Shown here: piece after piece, positions 17,832 through 25,655 of the stretch | Position numbering within the stretch: position 1 is the stretch's first letter | Layout of the letters: every line of letters begins with the position of its first letter | Source: an uncultured Mollicutes bacterium | GTDB lineage: Bacteria > Bacillota_I > Bacilli_A > RFN20 > CAG-288 | Assembly (NCBI GenBank): GCA_900539865.1 | Contig: UQDS01000002.1 | Span: forward strand, 62,001-126,000 | Length of the DNA stretch: 64,000 nucleotides | Direction of reading: 5' to 3' | The notes under the pieces: generated by a model | What the model was told of the DNA's origin: nothing | What the model saw: only the letters and a program-made list of their open reading frames with translations | The model's database searches: none | Translations under genes and position numbers: made by a program

Positions 17832-18722
17832 TCAGGCTTTTACAGGTTCTGTTTCGTTTTGCATTTGCTGACCGACATCAATAAACATTTGATTGAGTTC
17901 GTTCTGAATAGAGGAAAGAAGCGGGTCAAAATAACTGACGAACATTTTAAAGAAGGCTTTCAAATCTGTTGTTGTTTTCTTTCCGTTAAAGATTTCACAA
18001 TCAGAATAGATAGATGCTTTAATGCGTTCGAACTCCGAATCACCTTCGCCATAAGAATTAAGAATAACCAACATATCTTGATTCAACTGATGGAACTCAT
18101 TCTCTAACATACGGAAAGAAGGATCGTTACGAACATCGAATTCTGAATCGGTGTTAGGATTGATGCCGTTATGCTCTTTGGAATAAGCCTGAGCATAAGT
18201 ATTAGCAGCCTTATTAATGTCTTGGAAATTGTTGGAAATTAAAATACAAGATATTTTTCCAGCGAGACAATGATAATAACGAATATCAGTCATGATAAGT
18301 TTTTCAACTTGTGCAGATAAAAGATCTCTTTCTTTTAACGCCTTCATCGCGGCGTGAAGAAACGCTTCTAAACGAGCTCTAAGATTAACAATCGTATGGA
18401 AAAGTTCAAGTGTTAATGATTGTTCAACAACAAGATCGCCATTTAAAGTTGTGTAGACGATTCTTCCAGAGTTACCGTAGACATCTTCAATAAAGTACTG
18501 CATGTCTTCTTTTAACTCTTTACCAAGATCACCATTATTATCACAATTTGTAGCAAAAGGAGAACCTTCTTCAGTCAAAGCTGTTAGTGCTTCAAAACGA
18601 CTTTTTCTTTCTTCAGTAGAAAAACCTTCGGGATTAACAGATTTTAAACAATACCAAAGTGATGATTCAACAATGCGAGAGATCGTAAGAATGGTCATCA
18701 CGTTCTTTTCTTCGTTGTTCAT
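17832..18722 (-). CDS. Cytoplasmic helical protein of unknown function (296 aa)
   Basis: No domain recognised. The protein is predicted mostly alpha-helical and soluble, with no signal peptide or membrane helix. Notable stretches are a conserved-looking N-terminus (ILTISRIVESSLWYCLKSV) and a long central helical region with few prolines. Start ATG at 18722 has GAGGTGAAA upstream. It precedes the two-helix membrane protein by 23 bp and is on the same strand as the A-B cassettes, so it may belong to the same surface system, though a hairpin at 17404-17436 separates them. Confidence 0.75.
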   Translation of the reverse strand: MNNEEKNVMTILTISRIVESSLWYCLKSVNPEGFSTEERKSRFEALTALTEEGSPFATNCDNNGDLGKELKEDMQYFIEDVYGNSGRIVYTTLNGDLVVEQSLTLELFHTIVNLRARLEAFLHAAMKALKERDLLSAQVEKLIMTDIRYYHCLAGKISCILISNNFQDINKAANTYAQAYSKEHNGINPNTDSEFDVRNDPSFRMLENEFHQLNQDMLVILNSYGEGDSEFERIKASIYSDCEIFNGKKTTTDLKAFFKMFVSYFDPLLSSIQNELNQMFIDVGQQMQNETEPVKA

Positions 18723-18803
18723 AATTTCACCTCACATAAAATGAATAGTTACACACTAATTGTTAATTATATACAATATAGTAAATATTTCCAAATTATT
18801 TTA

Positions 18804-18829
18804 TTAAAAAAGGGAGGCTTAAGCCTCCC
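18804..18829 (-). terminator. Terminator of hpf
   Basis: Perfect stem GGGAGGCTT/AAGCCTCCC followed on the reverse strand by six T. Confidence 0.85.
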
Positions 18830-18842
18830 CATATAATTTTAT

Positions 18843-19382
18843 TTATTTTTCGACTTCAATATCACCAAACGTTCCATCATCTCTTTCATAGATTACGTTA
18901 ACTTTGTCAGTAGCAGAGTCTAAATAGATAAAGAACTTATGGCCTAAGGCGTCCATTCTGGCAATTGCTTCATCGACATCCATAGGAGCAAGTGAAAGGT
19001 GTTTTCTCTTTACGATAACTTTGGCTTCTTTCTGATCTTCTTCAATTTGTTCCATCAGAATGTTTTCAGATAAAGATCTTCTCTTGTTAACGCGTTGCAA
19101 TTGAGTCTTCATCTTTCTCATCTGACCTTCCAATTTTGTGATTAACGTATCGATGGCGCTGTAATAATCTTCATTCATCGTCTTAACACGTAAATCAACA
19201 CCTGTAGTAGAAAGAGAGATTTCAACAGCCTTTAGATGATTGGGAAGAATAGAAATGGTAATAACAGCATCAACTTCAGAATCGGCACGGAAATACGAAT
19301 CGAATTTTGCCAACTTTTCCTCCACCATTTCCTTCATTGAAGTGGTAAAAGAAACATCGCGAGATACATAAGTAAATTTCAT
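18843..19382 (-). CDS. hpf: Ribosome hibernation promoting factor, long form
   Basis: 179 residues from ATG 19382, which has AAGGAG seven bases upstream; a longer in-frame start at 19406 includes that site and is unlikely. The N-terminal domain (about 1-105) is the HPF/RaiA fold (MKFTYVSRDVSFTTSMKEMV; DLRVKTMNEDYYSAID). The C-terminal domain (about 125-179) is the dimerisation domain that pairs ribosomes into 100S particles (MDVDEAIARMDALGHKFFIY). It acts in stationary phase or starvation. A perfect match to the CcpA box lies 96 bp upstream, hinting at control by carbon source. Confidence 0.95.
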   Translation of the reverse strand: MKFTYVSRDVSFTTSMKEMVEEKLAKFDSYFRADSEVDAVITISILPNHLKAVEISLSTTGVDLRVKTMNEDYYSAIDTLITKLEGQMRKMKTQLQRVNKRRSLSENILMEQIEEDQKEAKVIVKRKHLSLAPMDVDEAIARMDALGHKFFIYLDSATDKVNVIYERDDGTFGDIEVEK

Positions 19383-19477
19383 AAGCTGGCTCCTTTCTAT
19401 GTACAAATATTATAACCGCTTTCAATTTAGAAATAAAGCATAGTAATCAAGAAAATAAAGGAATTATAATATATGAT

Positions 19478-19492
19478 ATGAAACCGCTTACT
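19478..19492. promoter_or_regulatory. Candidate catabolite-responsive element (cre) upstream of hpf
   Basis: ATGAAACCGCTTACT matches the B. subtilis cre consensus WTGNAANCGNWNNCW at every defined position. A second, one-mismatch copy (TTGAAAGCGGTTATA) lies at about 19411-19425 over the hpf TATAAT. Whether this organism has CcpA is not visible here. Confidence 0.45.
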
Positions 19493-19498
19493 TTCCTT

Positions 19499-21010
19499 TT
19501 ATTCATTGCTGTGAAAAGCAGTAAGAACCTCGTCGGCAAGATACCATTTACTTCGATCTATTACTTTGATCATACCAGGCTGTGTGTCCTTTAAAACAAC
19601 ACCTCCTTCACCAGCATAAAACTCGATCAAATTCACTGTATCTTGGGTAATAATTTCGCCCGGGATTACGAGTGGAATTCCTGGAGGATATGCCATTATA
19701 GTCTCTGCTGAAATCTCGCCGATAGCTTCTGTAATTGAAACGATTAAACTCGGAGCATCATATGCCTCTCTTGGTGACACCAGCATGCATGGGTACGTGT
19801 AATTATACGAACGTATTTTTCTTTCTTCTATTTTCTTCTCTAAATGTGATTTAGACAGTTGCTGAAAGGCATCAACCAAGCATCTCACCTGCTCCCAAGT
19901 AGTTCCTGGACCGATAATAGCTAAGACAACAAAGATTTCTCCCAATTCTAATTGTATGTTGAATTTTTGTTTGATTTCCTGAAAAACATCATAACCATAA
20001 GTATTTAATCCACGAACATCAATTACTATTTTTGTTAAATCAATATCCTTTACGCCACTAGAATTGTGTTTTAAAATAAACTCTTTTCCGTATGCATATA
20101 TACCAGGAATACGATTTAATTCATCGCGTGCATACTCTGCCATTTTTATGCGGTCATCTAAAAGTTCTTTTCCGTTAAAATACATTTCTTTGCGGGCAGA
20201 ATCTAAAGATGCAATAAGAATATGATTTGGTGATGTTGATGTAAACATTGCAAATGACTTCTGAATGTCATAAAAATTTACACGCGTCCCTTTAAGAAGA
20301 ATCATCGATGTTTGTGTTAGTGACCCTGAATTTTTATGCATGCTTAAAACGGCTATATCGCAATTACATTCCATAGCAGAGCAAGGAAGCTTTTCTGAAA
20401 AATAAAAGTTAGAACCGTGGGCTTCATCCGCAATCACAATCATATTGCGTTTATGTGCTTCTCTTACGATTTCTTTCAAATCAGAAACCACGCCAAAATA
20501 CGTAGGATTAATAACAAAAACTGCACGTGCAGTCGGATTATCATCCATGGCTTTTATATAATCTTCGGTAGTGACTCCACATGCAATCTTTAAATCTTCG
20601 TCAATTACAGGATTTACAAATACAGGAATAGCGCCTGAAACAATTAAGGCATTAATTACTGATTTATGAACATTTCTAGGCAATATGATTTTTTCTTTTG
20701 TTTTAAGACAACCCATTATCGCCGCTAATATTCCTCCTGTAGATCCATTCACAGAAAAAATACAATGATCTGCGTGAAAAGCCTTAGCGGCTAAGTCTTG
20801 CGCCTCATTTATGACGCCGGTTGGATGAAATAAATTATCCATTCCAATCGGAGCGTTAATATCATAAGAGTAAAAATCTGATCCTATTAAACGAGACAAG
20901 TCGCTTTGAAAGTTACCAAGTTTATGCCCCGGAACATCAAATTGAACGGGTTTGCTTTTCACATAGTCAATTAAAGCTGAAAGGAAAGGTGTTTTCTCTT
21001 GTTCGTTCAT
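19499..21010 (-). CDS. PLP-dependent Orn/Lys/Arg decarboxylase family protein
   Basis: 503 residues from ATG 21010, with ATAGGAGT seven bases upstream; an in-frame TTG at 21043 lies inside the upstream gene's end. Family features are DVPGHKLG near the N-terminus, VNGSTGGILAAI, the PLP-pocket DEAHGSNF and the Schiff-base lysine in LSMHKNSGSLTQTS. This short-form group includes SpeA-like arginine decarboxylases and lysine decarboxylases of Firmicutes. It probably makes agmatine or cadaverine for polyamine supply or acid resistance; the exact substrate is not certain. It follows the TSCPD gene by 13 bp, so the two are one operon. Confidence 0.88.
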   Translation of the reverse strand: MNEQEKTPFLSALIDYVKSKPVQFDVPGHKLGNFQSDLSRLIGSDFYSYDINAPIGMDNLFHPTGVINEAQDLAAKAFHADHCIFSVNGSTGGILAAIMGCLKTKEKIILPRNVHKSVINALIVSGAIPVFVNPVIDEDLKIACGVTTEDYIKAMDDNPTARAVFVINPTYFGVVSDLKEIVREAHKRNMIVIADEAHGSNFYFSEKLPCSAMECNCDIAVLSMHKNSGSLTQTSMILLKGTRVNFYDIQKSFAMFTSTSPNHILIASLDSARKEMYFNGKELLDDRIKMAEYARDELNRIPGIYAYGKEFILKHNSSGVKDIDLTKIVIDVRGLNTYGYDVFQEIKQKFNIQLELGEIFVVLAIIGPGTTWEQVRCLVDAFQQLSKSHLEKKIEERKIRSYNYTYPCMLVSPREAYDAPSLIVSITEAIGEISAETIMAYPPGIPLVIPGEIITQDTVNLIEFYAGEGGVVLKDTQPGMIKVIDRSKWYLADEVLTAFHSNE

Positions 21011-21023
21011 AGCAATACTCCTA

Positions 21024-21293
21024 TCAATCGATTTTTGAATCAATATAATTTTTCAACGCCTTAGATAGTTGATCCGGACAAGAGGTGTTTTTATTTCCAC
21101 ATTTTGTGCCTGCTAATTTATTGTAAACGTCTTCTGCTTTCATCCCTATTATTAACTGTCTTATACCCGCAAGATTACCAGAACAACCGCCTAGCACTTT
21201 AAAATCAACGATTGTGTCTGTTACATCATCTATAACCAGAGTCATCTTAATAGAACAAACACCTTTTGGGCTATATTCAATTATTTTTTTCAT
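21024..21293 (-). CDS. TSCPD domain protein (TIGR03905-like)
   Basis: 89 residues from ATG 21293, which has GGGGAGGT upstream; a longer frame to 21344 adds an unlikely leader. The family hallmark Thr-Ser-Cys-Pro-Asp is present near the C-terminus (KNTSCPDQLSKAL), with FKVLGGCSGNLAGI in the middle. Such domains also form the C-terminal tail of class II (B12) ribonucleotide reductases; the stand-alone form has no known biochemical role. Conserved cysteines suggest metal or redox function. It is the first gene of a two-gene unit with the decarboxylase. Confidence 0.88.
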   Translation of the reverse strand: MKKIIEYSPKGVCSIKMTLVIDDVTDTIVDFKVLGGCSGNLAGIRQLIIGMKAEDVYNKLAGTKCGNKNTSCPDQLSKALKNYIDSKID

Positions 21294-21348
21294 GATTTTA
21301 CCTCCCCTATTAAAATCTATTTGAATATTTATTGTCATTAACAAATAA

Positions 21349-21412
21349 AAACGAGTCTTTCCTATTACAATCTATAGTTATAAACTTTTAGAAGCTTAGG
21401 AAAGACTCGTTT
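21349..21412 (-). terminator. Long-looped inverted repeat, terminator of the phospholipase-like gene
   Basis: Two perfect 15-bp arms (AAACGAGTCTTTCCT and AGGAAAGACTCGTTT) are separated by 34 bases. It starts six bases after the end of the phospholipase-like gene. The loop is unusually long. Confidence 0.6.
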
Positions 21413-21417
21413 AATTT

Positions 21418-22371
21418 TTATCTTGCTTTGTATTTACGAACCGCGTTAAGTTCGGCACCGTAATAATTTTTTCCATCAAGATAATTTTTAAAAACGTCGT
21501 AATTAAATCCGTTACGCAAAATATCTTTGTAACACTGATAAACAATTCTGTATGCTTTATTGTGTAACTCTAAGAAAGAACTATTACATTCTTCACCCGT
21601 ACATGGATCTTTCCATACAGTTCTTTCTTCATTTAATACTCTAAAGTCAGGTTCCTCAGGTTGATACATTGCAGACAAACCATTACATTTTCCTAAGAAC
21701 GCACGTTTTATCTTACCATGTCTATTCATCGACTCTATAAAGTGACGTGTGTTATAGATAGCATTTGAGTACATGTGTTTTGGAAGTTTACGCATATCAA
21801 ATGTTTTCTTTAACACCGGAACAAAATATATATCGATAAATTCCAGGTGTGATTGTATAAGGGGTATCGTTTCTTCAGGATGTGATAAGAAACGATTCAT
21901 GCCCGCTTTTTTCGCAAGAGCACAATCCAAATGTGTCTCAAAAAAGGCATGATCAAAATGATAATGACCTGTGATATGGCCATTATTATCAAAGCCTGAC
22001 TCATAAAGAATATATGGATGAGCCTCTCTATCAAGAACATAGTGTGCAAATTGTCCAAACACAAATGCCTCGAATCGTTTCTTTTCTTTATCGTTATCAA
22101 TGGTATACACTTGCTCTACCAAATAACGAAAATATTTTTTTCCATCTGTTTTATGAATTTGGTTGCCTAGCTTTTTTAACGCAGTGATTAAATGAAGTCC
22201 ATGAAATGGACGAATTCCCATATAAAATAGCGGGTCCGGTCCTAAAGAACCCCATGTTAAAAACTCCAAATTCCCATGAAGAAACGCATTTTGATGATTT
22301 CTGAGTGATTTGTCATCCGCCTCATTGTATAGGCGCTTAACAATCAAAGAATGTGCTAATAAATTCGGCAT
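21418..22371 (-). CDS. Zinc-dependent phospholipase C family protein
   Basis: 317 residues. The N-terminus MPNLLAHSLI, the GPDPLFYMG motif and histidine/aspartate-rich helices (GQFAHYVLDREAHPYI; HYHFDHAFFE) match the zinc-dependent phospholipase C / S1-P1 nuclease fold, in which these residues bind three zinc ions. The Firmicute cytoplasmic subgroup has no signal peptide, as here, and its substrate is unknown; lipid or phosphoester hydrolysis is inferred. The ribosome site is weak. It begins 15 bp after the pduL stop, so the two genes may be co-transcribed. Confidence 0.8.
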   Translation of the reverse strand: MPNLLAHSLIVKRLYNEADDKSLRNHQNAFLHGNLEFLTWGSLGPDPLFYMGIRPFHGLHLITALKKLGNQIHKTDGKKYFRYLVEQVYTIDNDKEKKRFEAFVFGQFAHYVLDREAHPYILYESGFDNNGHITGHYHFDHAFFETHLDCALAKKAGMNRFLSHPEETIPLIQSHLEFIDIYFVPVLKKTFDMRKLPKHMYSNAIYNTRHFIESMNRHGKIKRAFLGKCNGLSAMYQPEEPDFRVLNEERTVWKDPCTGEECNSSFLELHNKAYRIVYQCYKDILRNGFNYDVFKNYLDGKNYYGAELNAVRKYKAR

Positions 22372-22386
22372 TACGATTCACAACTA

Positions 22387-23028
22387 TTAAAAATCAATTT
22401 TTACAATAGATCCCACAACACCGGTGGCAGCTCCACCAACAGCATTAGATTCATCGGTATCAATATGCATAGCTAAAGCATATTTTTCAGACACACGGAT
22501 AACAGTATCGCCTAGAACAGCGCTTCTTCCATTGGAAGAAACAATTTTAACAGCAACAATATCGCCATTGGCAACTCCAAAATTTTCTGCGTCAGCAGGT
22601 GTCATATGAATATGACGTTTTGCAACTATCATACCTTCGGCACAATCATAAGATTTGCCGTTTAAAGGATTTACTAATGTTACAGGAGCGGATCCTTTAA
22701 TATCACCCGATTCTCTAACAGGAACGTTTGCCTTTAAAGAGCGGGCTTCAGTCATTGAGATTTCAACCTGGTTAGCATTTCTAACAGGTCCCAAAATAGA
22801 CATGTTTTTAATCGTGAAATCCTTGTTTTCCATCTCACCTGTGACTTTGTTCTTAATAGACGCGTGATAAACAATATCAAGTCTCTTATCAGATGCAAAT
22901 TGGCCGGGTTGAGACAGCATTTTTCTAACGCCTAAAGTGGCTCCTTCGCCAAATAAATACTCCAATGCTTCCTGTGTTACATGAATATGATGTGCACTGG
23001 TTTCAACAATAAAAGTTTTTTCAGACAT
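22387..23028 (-). CDS. pduL: Phosphate propanoyltransferase / phosphotransacetylase PduL
   Basis: 213 residues from ATG 23028 (GAGGT eight bases upstream); an upstream in-frame GTG at 23043 is not preferred. PduL converts acyl-CoA and phosphate to acyl-phosphate and CoA using two zinc ions. The zinc-binding histidines are seen in SAHHIHVT near the N-terminus and AKRHIHMTP in the second half of this duplicated beta-barrel. There is no N-terminal encapsulation peptide and no microcompartment gene nearby, so it likely acts as the cell's general phosphotransacetylase, making acetyl-phosphate for ATP by acetate kinase, which is not in the window. Confidence 0.92.
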   Translation of the reverse strand: MSEKTFIVETSAHHIHVTQEALEYLFGEGATLGVRKMLSQPGQFASDKRLDIVYHASIKNKVTGEMENKDFTIKNMSILGPVRNANQVEISMTEARSLKANVPVRESGDIKGSAPVTLVNPLNGKSYDCAEGMIVAKRHIHMTPADAENFGVANGDIVAVKIVSSNGRSAVLGDTVIRVSEKYALAMHIDTDESNAVGGAATGVVGSIVKIDF

Positions 23029-23126
23029 ATGTTTATACCTCACAATTGAATTTTACCACAAAACAACAAAAAAAGTGAAAAAATAGTGGTAATAGATACA
23101 AAAACATTATTTTTATAACAAAGAAA

Positions 23127-23148
23127 AAATCTTCCTCGAGGAAGATTT
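23127..23148 (-). terminator. Terminator of the NifU-like gene
   Basis: Nine-bp stem AAATCTTCC/GGAAGATTT with TCGA loop, followed on the reverse strand by a T run; overlaps the stop codon. Confidence 0.8.
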
Positions 23149-23518
23149 ATTCACTAAATTTGGTGTCTTTATGAGTTCTATTGTATTCTTCAAGTTCTTT
23201 ATTAGCCTGTTCCTCTTCACGTAAACGACGAAGCAAGTCTTCAAAAGACTCTTGATATTCGCTTTTAACTAACTGCACATCCTTAATTTCCGGAATTTCA
23301 TCCATTAATAATACAGCCACAGAATCAGAAACATCTGTGCTCGCTTCAATGCAACCATCACAAGCGCCTAACATTTGAACATAGCATGTCCCTGTATCAT
23401 CATCATAATGATCCAATTTAATATCTCCACCATCTCTTTGCAAAAAGGGACGAAGACGTTCTAATACAAATTCGATTTTTTCTTCAATCGATTGCATGTT
23501 GTTTAATTCATCAGTCAT
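23147..23518 (-). CDS. NifU C-terminal domain (Nfu-type) Fe-S scaffold
   Basis: 123 residues. Residues 12-85 form a Nfu domain: RPFLQRDGGDIKL is the typical opening, and the cluster-binding CxxC is in GACDGCIEAS. Such proteins hold a [4Fe-4S] cluster between two subunits and pass it to target enzymes. The C-terminal 38 residues are a charged helical tail (EEEQANKELEEYNRTH) beyond the usual domain. Its target proteins could include the hydrogenase and ferredoxin enzymes seen in this window, an inference. It is divergent from the TnpB gene. Confidence 0.9.
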   Translation of the reverse strand: MTDELNNMQSIEEKIEFVLERLRPFLQRDGGDIKLDHYDDDTGTCYVQMLGACDGCIEASTDVSDSVAVLLMDEIPEIKDVQLVKSEYQESFEDLLRRLREEEQANKELEEYNRTHKDTKFSE

Positions 23519-23636
23519 ATATCATTCTCGCTTTCTAAGCTCAATTATTATACCACTCTAAAAAAAATTGTGTTGTTAAATATTTTTTTGAAAATTTTAC
23601 GCAATTAAGTCCAATGTAAGATAGGGGGTATAAAAA

Positions 23637-24782
23637 ATGTTAGAAAACATTACATACAAATATAGAATTTATCTAACCGAAGACCAAAAGAAAACATTTA
23701 CAAAAATCTCAAATGCCGAAACGAACCTTATCAACCTTGTTTTGCAAAAAATAGACCGATCAAAATTCAACTATCCAAGTGTCAACGATCTCTTTTTTTA
23801 CTTAGGAAAAGTAAGAAAAGAAGGACATGCTGATATTTTTAATGATCTCTATTCATCGACTATTCCGTTATTAATCAGAAGATTAGCAATGGGAATTAAT
23901 ATCTGTAAGAAAAACAACGTTCCTTTCCCCATGCCAAAAAATCCTAAAGATTATGTAAGTTCAATCATCTTCAATCCGCAAATAGATAGAATACAAATGG
24001 TAAGTCGCAAAAAGATTCGGGCGATTTTAAACATTAAAAAATTCGGTAATATCAAACTTGTTTTTCATCGACCATTTCCAAAAAACAGCACTTGCATAGC
24101 AACCATAATAAAAAAATTTCCTAATGATCAGTTTTATATTTTCTTTGTTTTACAAGGCTCTTTTGGAAAAGAAAAAAATTATGAGTATAAATCCTATGAT
24201 AAAACTATCGGCTTAGACTTCTCGTTAAAAAACTTTTTTGTTTCTACAGACCCAAAAATAATACCAAATATGAACTTATTAACTCCAAATAGAGAAGAAC
24301 TAAAACTAATCAAGACAAGACAAAACAATCTTATGAGAGAAAACAAATACTCTAAGAATCACGAGCGTGCACACATACTATATTCAAAATTAGTAACGAA
24401 ATTAAAATATCGAAGAATTCAAGAATACTACAGACTAATTGATGAAATACTCAAAAAGTACGACGTTATAGCTGTAGAAACATTAAAAATGGAAAAAATG
24501 AAACAAAACACTCGTTTTTCCAACAGAGTTCTTCAATTAGGCTATATTGAATTTTTGAAGCTCTTAACATACAAAGCCGAATTAGAAGGAAAGCATGTAG
24601 TCAAAATTTCCCCTTGGTATCCCTCATCACAAATTTGCTCAGTTTGCGAATATAAGAATAACAATTTAAAAATTTATGATAAAACCTGGATTTGTCCTAA
24701 ATGTCATTCATTTCATGTAAGAGATGAAAATGCAGCTTTTAACATAAAAAAAGAAGGAAATAGAGTTTACAATCTGAATTAA
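23637..24782 (+). CDS. tnpB: IS200/IS605-family TnpB RNA-guided nuclease
   Basis: 381 residues. RuvC-like active site residues are intact: Asp194 in IGLDFSLKNF, Glu281 in IAVETLKMEK and Asp363 in VRDENAAFNI. The zinc finger is complete at Cys334/337 and Cys353/356. TnpB proteins are guided by an RNA from the element's right end to cut DNA next to a short motif. No tnpA transposase is adjacent, so this is a lone (IS1341-like) unit. The coding sequence is lysine- and AT-rich, unlike its neighbours, which suggests horizontal arrival. The GGGGG run nine bases before ATG could act as the ribosome site. Confidence 0.92.
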   Translation: MLENITYKYRIYLTEDQKKTFTKISNAETNLINLVLQKIDRSKFNYPSVNDLFFYLGKVRKEGHADIFNDLYSSTIPLLIRRLAMGINICKKNNVPFPMPKNPKDYVSSIIFNPQIDRIQMVSRKKIRAILNIKKFGNIKLVFHRPFPKNSTCIATIIKKFPNDQFYIFFVLQGSFGKEKNYEYKSYDKTIGLDFSLKNFFVSTDPKIIPNMNLLTPNREELKLIKTRQNNLMRENKYSKNHERAHILYSKLVTKLKYRRIQEYYRLIDEILKKYDVIAVETLKMEKMKQNTRFSNRVLQLGYIEFLKLLTYKAELEGKHVVKISPWYPSSQICSVCEYKNNNLKIYDKTWICPKCHSFHVRDENAAFNIKKEGNRVYNLN

Positions 24783-24905
24783 AATTTATTCCCATGCCTC
24801 AGGGGAATTAGCCACGAAGTTCTGAGAAAAAATACCCTCTTAAGAAAACTCTTGAAGTGGTAATTGAAGTGTTCTTCAATAGAGGACGGTTCGAACCTTC
24901 TATTT
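24783..24905 (+). ncRNA. Candidate omega RNA (TnpB guide RNA scaffold)
   Basis: The region directly after tnpB is structured. A hairpin ATTCCC/GGGGAAT is at about 24788-24809. A second, perfect 7-bp hairpin (ATTGAAG/CTTCAAT) is at 24863-24880. A long-range pair CCTCT (24836-24840) with AGAGG (24881-24885) encloses it, and the 3' end forms GGTTCGAACC. A compact fold just past the tnpB stop is what an omega RNA scaffold looks like. The scaffold/guide boundary and right end of the element cannot be fixed by eye. Confidence 0.55.
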
Positions 24906-24909
24906 ATTT

Positions 24910-24965
24910 AAAAATCCCGATATCTCTTTATGCAAATAAGATATGAAGAGTTTAATCGGGTTTTT
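24910..24965 (+). terminator. Terminator after the TnpB unit
   Basis: AAAAATCCCGAT pairs with ATCGGGTTTTT (one bulge) around a 33-base loop that itself has TCTCTT/AAGAGT complementarity. Confidence 0.55.
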
Positions 24966-24984
24966 AATTTTAAAGACGTAAATA

Positions 24985-25000
24985 AGCCAGTTTGCGTTAT
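24985..25000 (+). repeat. 16-bp inverted repeat, left copy
   Basis: AGCCAGTTTGCGTTAT. An exact inverted copy lies at 25238-25253, where it spans the 3' AGCCA of tRNA-Gln and the following spacer. The pair brackets the tRNA-Leu and tRNA-Lys genes and their terminator. Confidence 0.6.
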
Positions 25001-25022
25001 ATATAGTTGAAAAAACAAACAA

Positions 25023-25048
25023 AAAAAATAGGCCTTTAATCAAGGGCC
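25023..25048 (-). terminator. Terminator of the five-tRNA operon
   Basis: GGCC...GGCC stem with GATT loop after tRNA-Leu on the reverse strand, followed by TATTTTTTTT. Confidence 0.7.
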
Positions 25049-25065
25049 ATTAAGCATTTAAAGAG

Positions 25066-25153
25066 TGGTGCCCGGGGCCGGACTTGAACCGGCACGGATT
25101 ATGAGTCCGCAGGATTTTAAATCCTGTGCGTCTACCGATTTCGCCACCCGGGC
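25066..25153 (-). tRNA. tRNA-Leu (TAA)
   Basis: 88 bases including encoded CCA; acceptor GCCCGGG/CCCGGGC; anticodon loop TTTAAAA gives TAA; long variable arm typical of class II tRNA-Leu. Confidence 0.95.
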
Positions 25154-25159
25154 ACTAGA

Positions 25160-25235
25160 TGGTGACTCGTACGGAACTCGAATCCGTGGCCCCTTGATTA
25201 AAAGTCAAGTGCTCTACCAACTGAGCTAACGAGTC
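25160..25235 (-). tRNA. tRNA-Lys (TTT)
   Basis: 76 bases with CCA; acceptor GACTCGT/ACGAGTC; anticodon loop CTTTTAA gives TTT. Confidence 0.95.
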
Positions 25236-25237
25236 AG

Positions 25238-25253
25238 ATAACGCAAACTGGCT
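25238..25253 (-). repeat. 16-bp inverted repeat, right copy
   Basis: On the reverse strand reads AGCCAGTTTGCGTTAT, identical to 24985-25000 on the forward strand. It includes the last bases of tRNA-Gln. Confidence 0.6.
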
Positions 25254-25323
25254 GGGAAAGAAGGACTCGAACCTTCGCATGTCAGAGTCAAAGTCTGATG
25301 CCTTACCGCTTGGCTATTTCCCA
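25249..25323 (-). tRNA. tRNA-Gln (TTG)
   Basis: 75 bases with CCA; acceptor TGGGAAA/TTTCCCA, an unpaired-type U1-A72 start usual for tRNA-Gln; anticodon loop CTTTGAC gives TTG. Confidence 0.93.
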
Positions 25324-25363
25324 ATGTATGTTGGGACGAATTAATGCCGAACACCAGAGAGAG

Positions 25364-25447
25364 TGGTGGGCGGTCGTGGATTCGGACCACGGAACCCAAA
25401 GGAACAGATTTACAGTCTGCCGCGTTTGACCACTTCGCTAACCGCCC
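25364..25447 (-). tRNA. tRNA-Tyr (GTA)
   Basis: 84 bases with CCA; acceptor GGGCGGT/ACCGCCC; anticodon loop CTGTAAA gives GTA; long variable arm. Confidence 0.95.
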
Positions 25448-25474
25448 ATTATAACGTTGTCTCGCTGATGTAGA

Positions 25475-25551
25475 TGGTGGATGCTAAGGGACTCGGACCC
25501 CTGACCTCCGCCGTGTAAAGGCGATGCTCTAACCAACTGAGCTAAGCATCC
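25475..25551 (-). tRNA. tRNA-Val (TAC)
   Basis: 77 bases with CCA; acceptor GGATGCT/AGCATCC; anticodon loop TTTACAC gives TAC. First gene of the five-tRNA operon Val-Tyr-Gln-Lys-Leu. Confidence 0.95.
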
Positions 25552-25571
25552 CTGCATTTCAGCGCTTGTTT

Positions 25572-25600
25572 ATTGTACCAAACTAAAAAACAATAATCAA
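25572..25600 (-). promoter_or_regulatory. Promoter of the five-tRNA operon
   Basis: Reverse strand TTGATT (25595-25600), 17-bp spacer, TACAAT (25572-25577), about 20 bp before tRNA-Val. Confidence 0.75.
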
Positions 25601-25610
25601 GATAAAATTA

Positions 25611-25641
25611 AGGCTTGCTACATTTTTTTTGCAGCAAGCCT
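25611..25641 (-). terminator. Terminator of pgi
   Basis: Stem AGGCTTGCT/AGCAAGCCT with an A/T-rich 13-base loop just after the pgi stop; only a short T tract follows. Confidence 0.65.
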
Positions 25642-25655
25642 ACATCAATCACGAT

